DNA from: Polymyxa betae
Lineage: Eukaryota; Endomyxa; Phytomyxea; Plasmodiophorida; Plasmodiophoridae
Length of the DNA stretch: 64,000 nucleotides
Assembly: GCA_003693705.1 (NCBI GenBank)
Contig: RBZT01000286.1
Span: 1 to 64,000, forward strand
Reading direction: 5' to 3'
Shown: piece by piece, positions 59,201-64,000 of the stretch
Layout: every line of letters starts with the position of its first letter
How positions within the stretch are numbered: position 1 is the stretch's first letter
Program-made: the position numbers and the translations under genes
The notes under the pieces: generated by a model
Seen by the model: only the letters and a program-made list of their open reading frames with translations
What the model was told of the DNA's origin: nothing
The model's database searches: none

Positions 59201-62200
59201 TGGCTTTTGTGGTGAATCAAGAGACCTGTCACCTCGTGTCCTTCGCCTTATAACTACTCTGGGCACCATGATATTTCCCTATGTGTTTCCGGATCAGCTC
59301 GCTCAGATCTATTTCGATGCACCTGATTCCACGCCCACGAGATTCGTTGAGGAAGTAGTTCGAATCGTTGGTCGGAATACATCTCCCTCCCCAAACCCTG
59401 ACCAACTGTCTTCTACTTGGGCCATGTTTCGTGCTCGTTCAGCGTTATGCATTTTGCGCTCGTTGCATATGCAATCTCTATGGTCGCCTTTGATTTCACG
59501 GATCTCATCCTCTCACCTTACGTTGCTCCATTCTGCAATTCCTGCGATCACGAAAAACAATTTTGGAGCGGATCAACTGCTCGATCTGTTGGGAATCCTC
59601 CGGTTTTTAAGCTCTGATGCTGATTGCATAACGCATGGAGCCCGTGTCCGGGTTTCTCTTGCGCGGAAGGGAACTGACCAAGTAGACGACGTTGGCACTG
59701 TGGTTGATATTGCCCGAACTAAAGCTTGGGTTATCCGTGACAATGACCTTTCTTTGCAAGCACTGGAACGCGATGTGCAAGACCTCGAAGTCGTTCCTGA
59801 TACCGTTTATTTCGGTGAACTTCTGCTCACAAGACAAGCTTTAAACTCATTGCTATCTCTCGTGATTTTACGTCCGACTGGAAGCTCAGACCGAAGAAAA
59901 TCTAGTGCCGAAGGTATTCGATTTCATTTTGCAGTTTAAACTAATCTGAATTTGGTCATATTCCTAATCCACGTTTGCATTTTACTTACAGCTCATTTAG
60001 GAATTTGTTTGTTGAGCAGTACTGCATATCTGCATCCTGAGAATGCACTCATACTGTCGCAATTGCAGTCCCTTGGTATTAAAGTCATCGCATCATTGCT
60101 TGGAAGTATGCCATCGATTGTTGCTCAAGACACTTTGGCGGCAATCGCTGCAAATCCATCAAACGTTATGCAGCTTCTTCAGATTGCCCGGATGCCTATT
60201 CCTTTACATGAAGCTTTAGATATTAGAAGTTTGGAAGGAAAATGCGTCCGATTAGCACAGTTAGTTCACGACCAGCAGCGCATTGAGCTTCAGGTATCTT
60301 CGTTTGCAACATTCTTCAATGACCTGAATTCACGAATCAGTTTGCGTCAACTGCTAGTCTAGATAAAGAGAAGCTCCGACATGATTCAGACGAGCACGTT
60401 GATTGGTGTTCTAAGGCTATACAGGTAATTCATATTTCTTAATGATGCCTTGCATATCGTGATTGTTGTGCAGATATTCCATAATGAGCCAGATGCCAAT
60501 TCGAAAGCCATTGAATGGTTGTCTGCTCGACGTAGTGAAGTGAATCGTGCTGAGGTTTGTCGCTACAACCTTCTCGCTGAAGCTGTTTCCCCCAAAGTCT
60601 GTATCACTGTATCGAGCTTCGCCTGTTTTAAATGTCTATAGAGCCAAACAGGTGACATGGTTAACCGCCTTTCATCTATGGGATTTCCCATTGCGATTTG
60701 CGAATCCGCTTTAGAACTGAACAACAACAATGAAATCTTAGCTGTGCGCTTATATACATATTGTTGTGATATCTCAGTCATAATTGTTCATTTTCTCTAT
60801 AGGCCAATTGGTTAATGGACCATGGAGTTAAAGAATTGGAACGAATGCAGCAAAGCAGTCAATTAGCATCTCCAAAGTACGATTCCGAATCAGAATGGGC
60901 GGCTGAAGGGGTGGATCATTTCCAGGTCAGTTTGTCGAATTGTTTTCTCGTGAAGTTTGTCAAATGAAATTTCTGAAGGAAATGGGCGATGGAGATGTCG
61001 CTCTAGATTTGATGGTTCGTGGTCCTGCAGATATGTTGGATGGGAATTTCGAACAATTCAGTGACGTTTACAATCGCTTGACTCTAGAACCTAATCGCAT
61101 CCGACAGCAGAAGTCAGTCAGATTCTCACCTCTTGCCCACCTCTGATTTCTTTGCCTTAGTCTCTCAAGTGATGTTCGAGATGATCGGGGCAAAGCAGGA
61201 AGCTCAAAGTCCAGCCTGCTCAAACGCAGTTGCCTGAAGTTAACAATCGATGATCTTCGCGTAGGGCAGGTAACAAACATCTGGAGTTCTCTTCGGTCAA
61301 ATAAGCGCCAACCTGATTCCTGTTCGCAGACTGTGAGAGTTTCTTCGAGTTGGGTTGCCGCTCGCAGCCATGTTTTAGGAAAGTTGGGATCAGCGGGGGG
61401 GACCGGCCGTGCCTCATACCAATGGTATCTAAACTCAGTGCAAAACACATGGGAACCCTTCGACGGCAATGTTACTGCACAACTTGAAGAACGCTGGAGA
61501 CAGGGCGAATCCTTCTGTGCCGCGATTCTAGACTCAGAACCATTCATGGTATCCGTATAGAACTGACTTGATCAAACGTTTTAATATCGGGTTCCATCGC
61601 TATAATTTTATCCAGCATCATTTCTTCATGATCTTAACGCTCAACTTTAGTTTCGGTTGGATCGCATGGCCATGTATCACAGCCTAACTGGTTATATGGT
61701 ACGATTACGACGTCGGCGGATTGAAAAATCGGTTGCATCTCCGTTTCAACGGGTCTCCTTGAAAGCGGTCGATTCGACCGAGGATTCTCCCAATCAAGAA
61801 CGCATAGGTACTACCTCCTCCTGACACCAATACTTGCTAAATTTGTTTACAGATCGTGATGATGGTATCGTGGAACCTTCAAAAAGGCTGGAACTTTTGA
61901 TGGAGTCGCTAACCCCTTCGCAATCAGCTATCTTAGATCAGGTAAAGTTTATGGGTTTCGTCACCCTGGCCAGATGCCGAATGTATACAGGTGCAAGCGG
62001 TCGTCCCAGACACACCTCGCCATTGGATTATTCAGGCTTTACAAAAGAACGCATTTAATGCGAATGCCGCTGTCGAATGGCTGTTTGCAAACACATCTAT
62101 TCTTGAGGCCCTCGACAAAGTAACTGCCGCTTAAACGTCACCGTTGGGTGCTCATGCACTGTAGGAATACGAAACCAAGTGGAAATCAAGAAATTCGGTC

Positions 62201-64000
62201 AATCTAGCAACTGAACCAGAGGATGTCGGTGATGACAATGTCTCCGAGTCCGATCTGTCCAGTTATGCAGCGATTCTTGATTTTGGGGACGCCTTGGCAA
62301 CCGTTACCCAGATTGATGGCAACCTCGGCGAAGTCTGTATCTCGTTACCTCTCGAAGCTTCAGATTCAGGTTTACAGGTGATTTTATTCATTGATTCTCT
62401 GCACCATCTTACTGTTAGCAGAATTTTGACAACAGTGGTTCTTTATTATGTCCTGTATCTGCTCTTGAATGGATTGACTCCTGGGTTGACGATCATATGC
62501 CGAACGAAATCTCCAAACGGCGAAAGCTGGGGGCCCGGGGCTTGCTAACTGATACGTTTGTTGCGCTTGCAATTGTTTATGCTCGACGGGCAGTATTAAC
62601 ATTAATGTATCTGGCTCTTCAACAGTCAACCAACGATTCTGAAGATTCCGACGAAGGATTATCTTTAGCCCATTTGAACCTAAAAGTAACCGATGTTATT
62701 TCCATTTTAAAATTGATGGCGAATGATGTCCCGGGAGGATATATTCATGGAGGATCGAGCAATATTCAAGGCGGGTCCTCGATTTGGTACCTCTTAAGAG
62801 CTCTCTCTCTGCACCCGAAATACGCTAGTGAAATGATGTCCTTTATAATTGATGACTGTATCTGGCACTTGCGAAAGGCATCATGCAGGGTTTTCGAAAC
62901 CGCATCTGCCCATCCGTACCCAGATTCAGCGCAAACGAAAGAGGAGGTACCGCAATGTGTATCTCAGCTTGAGTGATTCCTGAACTTGAAATAGGTCTAT
63001 ATTGAAAATGCCAGCGAGCTGGTCGTGGAGTTTGACCGACGATCGCAACTCAAAGAAGGCCATGCAATGGTCTCATTTTGGTCCGACCCTGAATGCAGCC
63101 AGGAGATTGCAATCATGTCTGGTACCGGGTTTCAGTCACCAGAAAACCCGACCGGAAGTGGCTTTCGTTCTTTTATAGTGAGGTCGAATCGATTCTTCAT
63201 CACCTTTGGCAGTGGACAATCTCGTCCAAATGGCAAAGTATGTATCATGTGACCGCCATCTACATTTTATGATTGTTTATACATTCGCTTTAGGTGGAGT
63301 TTGGATATGCTCTTCGCGTACGTCCTGTTGGATATCGGTTTGAAGACGAAAGGGATATATTGAAGGCACCGCTTGGATGGCCTCTGTTATCGTTGCTAAC
63401 GAGTTCCGTTTTGGTGAACTCCTGTATAATGCATGACACCTCTCCCAATCTCATCGTTGCTATCATCCGATATCTGCGTTGTGCTAAGTCCCCATCCAAG
63501 GTTTATACTACCATGGCTCTTGAGAAACTATTGGTTGCATATTCCAATGCGTTGCCTTCATCCAAAGAAACCTTTCTGGAAGCGATCGGTGGAAAAGCGG
63601 CGATATCTCATCTGCAGACCATGCGCGACAAGATTCGCGACATGAATACCCGTGCACCTGCTGGATCGCTGTTTTCTCCGTTCCTGAAGGCGCTCGAAGA
63701 TCTTCTCAGGGCAGTACGGCTCATATTCCCCGCTGTTGCGTTCCAGACATGCGAAATTGAACTACCAACTCCAGCCTCATCTGTAGCGTCTATTAATCCT
63801 TGGGAAATACGCGCCCCTATTGGCAAATCTACTACTGTGGACATTGCCCGAGTAGAAGACGTTCTAAATGCATTACATGACGGTCGACGGTTACCTTCGC
63901 CTCAAGTAGTGGCGCTTGCGTATGAACATTTGAATAGTGAGTCTCGAGCTTTCGGTATGCATTTGTCGCCGATATGACTAATGCGTTTCAGGTGTTCAAC
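53275..64000 (+). CDS. ZZEF1-like giant protein, 3' end outside window
   Basis: Starts ATG 53275 (MGNVLDNERAEVPGQTQWTL). Gly2 could be N-myristoylated, and ZZEF1 also starts MGN. At least 25 exons with short introns run past the window end. Two regions match ZZEF1 from memory. Near 59580-59840, ADCITHGARVRVSL...VGTVVDIARTKAWVI parallels the segment around its cell-surface-like GTRCVYM...NRAVIVDV element. Near 62900-63320, SAHPYPD, then ELVVEFDRRS, SFIVRSNRFFITF and FGYALRVRP form a CUB-like domain also found in that protein. No ZZ fingers or EF-hands are visible in this part. Large ubiquitin ligases of HERC/HECTD type share such modules, so a HECT end beyond the window is an alternative. Confidence 0.6.

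Overview
This window is nuclear DNA from a small-genome eukaryote. Coding density is high and genes lie on both strands. They are broken by very short GT-AG introns, mostly 45-60 nt, which I traced by keeping reading frames open across each junction. Gene content suggests a flagellated unicellular opisthokont or related protist (a zoosporic fungus relative would fit). It includes a CCDC42/CFAP73-type flagellar coiled-coil protein, a candidate DASH/Dad1 kinetochore subunit, a MyTH4-tailed myosin, Mediator subunit MED23, a ZZEF1-like giant protein and a mitochondrial MnSOD. I cannot place it more precisely from sequence alone. TTAGGG-type repeats occur internally, but the window does not look like a chromosome end.

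Layout. 1-2270 is gene-poor, with a GC-rich inverted-repeat island and a 28-bp tandem array. 2273-6300 holds a GPI-type secreted protein, a Dad1-like gene and a seven-exon NIPA magnesium transporter. 6302-10751 is a myosin whose motor has lost its nucleotide-binding motifs but keeps IQ and MyTH4 parts. 10916-12327 is aminoacylase-1. It converges on a very unusual reverse-strand gene (12341-17521) in which an ABCA-type half transporter reads in frame, through six traced splice junctions, into a membrane-anchored pectin-acetylesterase/Notum-like domain whose nucleophile serine is gone. 18591-27993 carries COP9 signalosome subunit 2, acetylornithine deacetylase, the ribonucleotide reductase large subunit and a RAP-domain protein. 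28436-32225 pairs a GPI-anchored Asn/Trp-repeat adhesin with a SUEL lectin domain and, divergently, MnSOD. Four AP-1/Gcn4-type sites lie between them. 32400-39010 has a neurochondrin-like protein, tRNA-Gln(UUG), a SURF6/Rrp14 ribosome-biogenesis factor and the CCDC42-like gene. 39011-41148 is poorly resolved. 41149-45853 is an FG nucleoporin of Nup214/Nup159 type, with a partly resolved gene starting only 50 bp away on the other strand. 47799-52608 is MED23. 53275 to the window end is a ZZEF1-like giant gene, truncated by the window.

The genes are mostly unlinked housekeeping functions: transcription, nuclear transport, ribosome biogenesis, nucleotide and arginine metabolism, and protein turnover. 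The points of novelty are the transporter-esterase fusion, the pseudo-motor myosin, and the adhesin with its bZIP-site promoter. Family names come from recalled motifs, not from database searches. Exon boundaries are given where I checked frame and splice sites, and are otherwise approximate.
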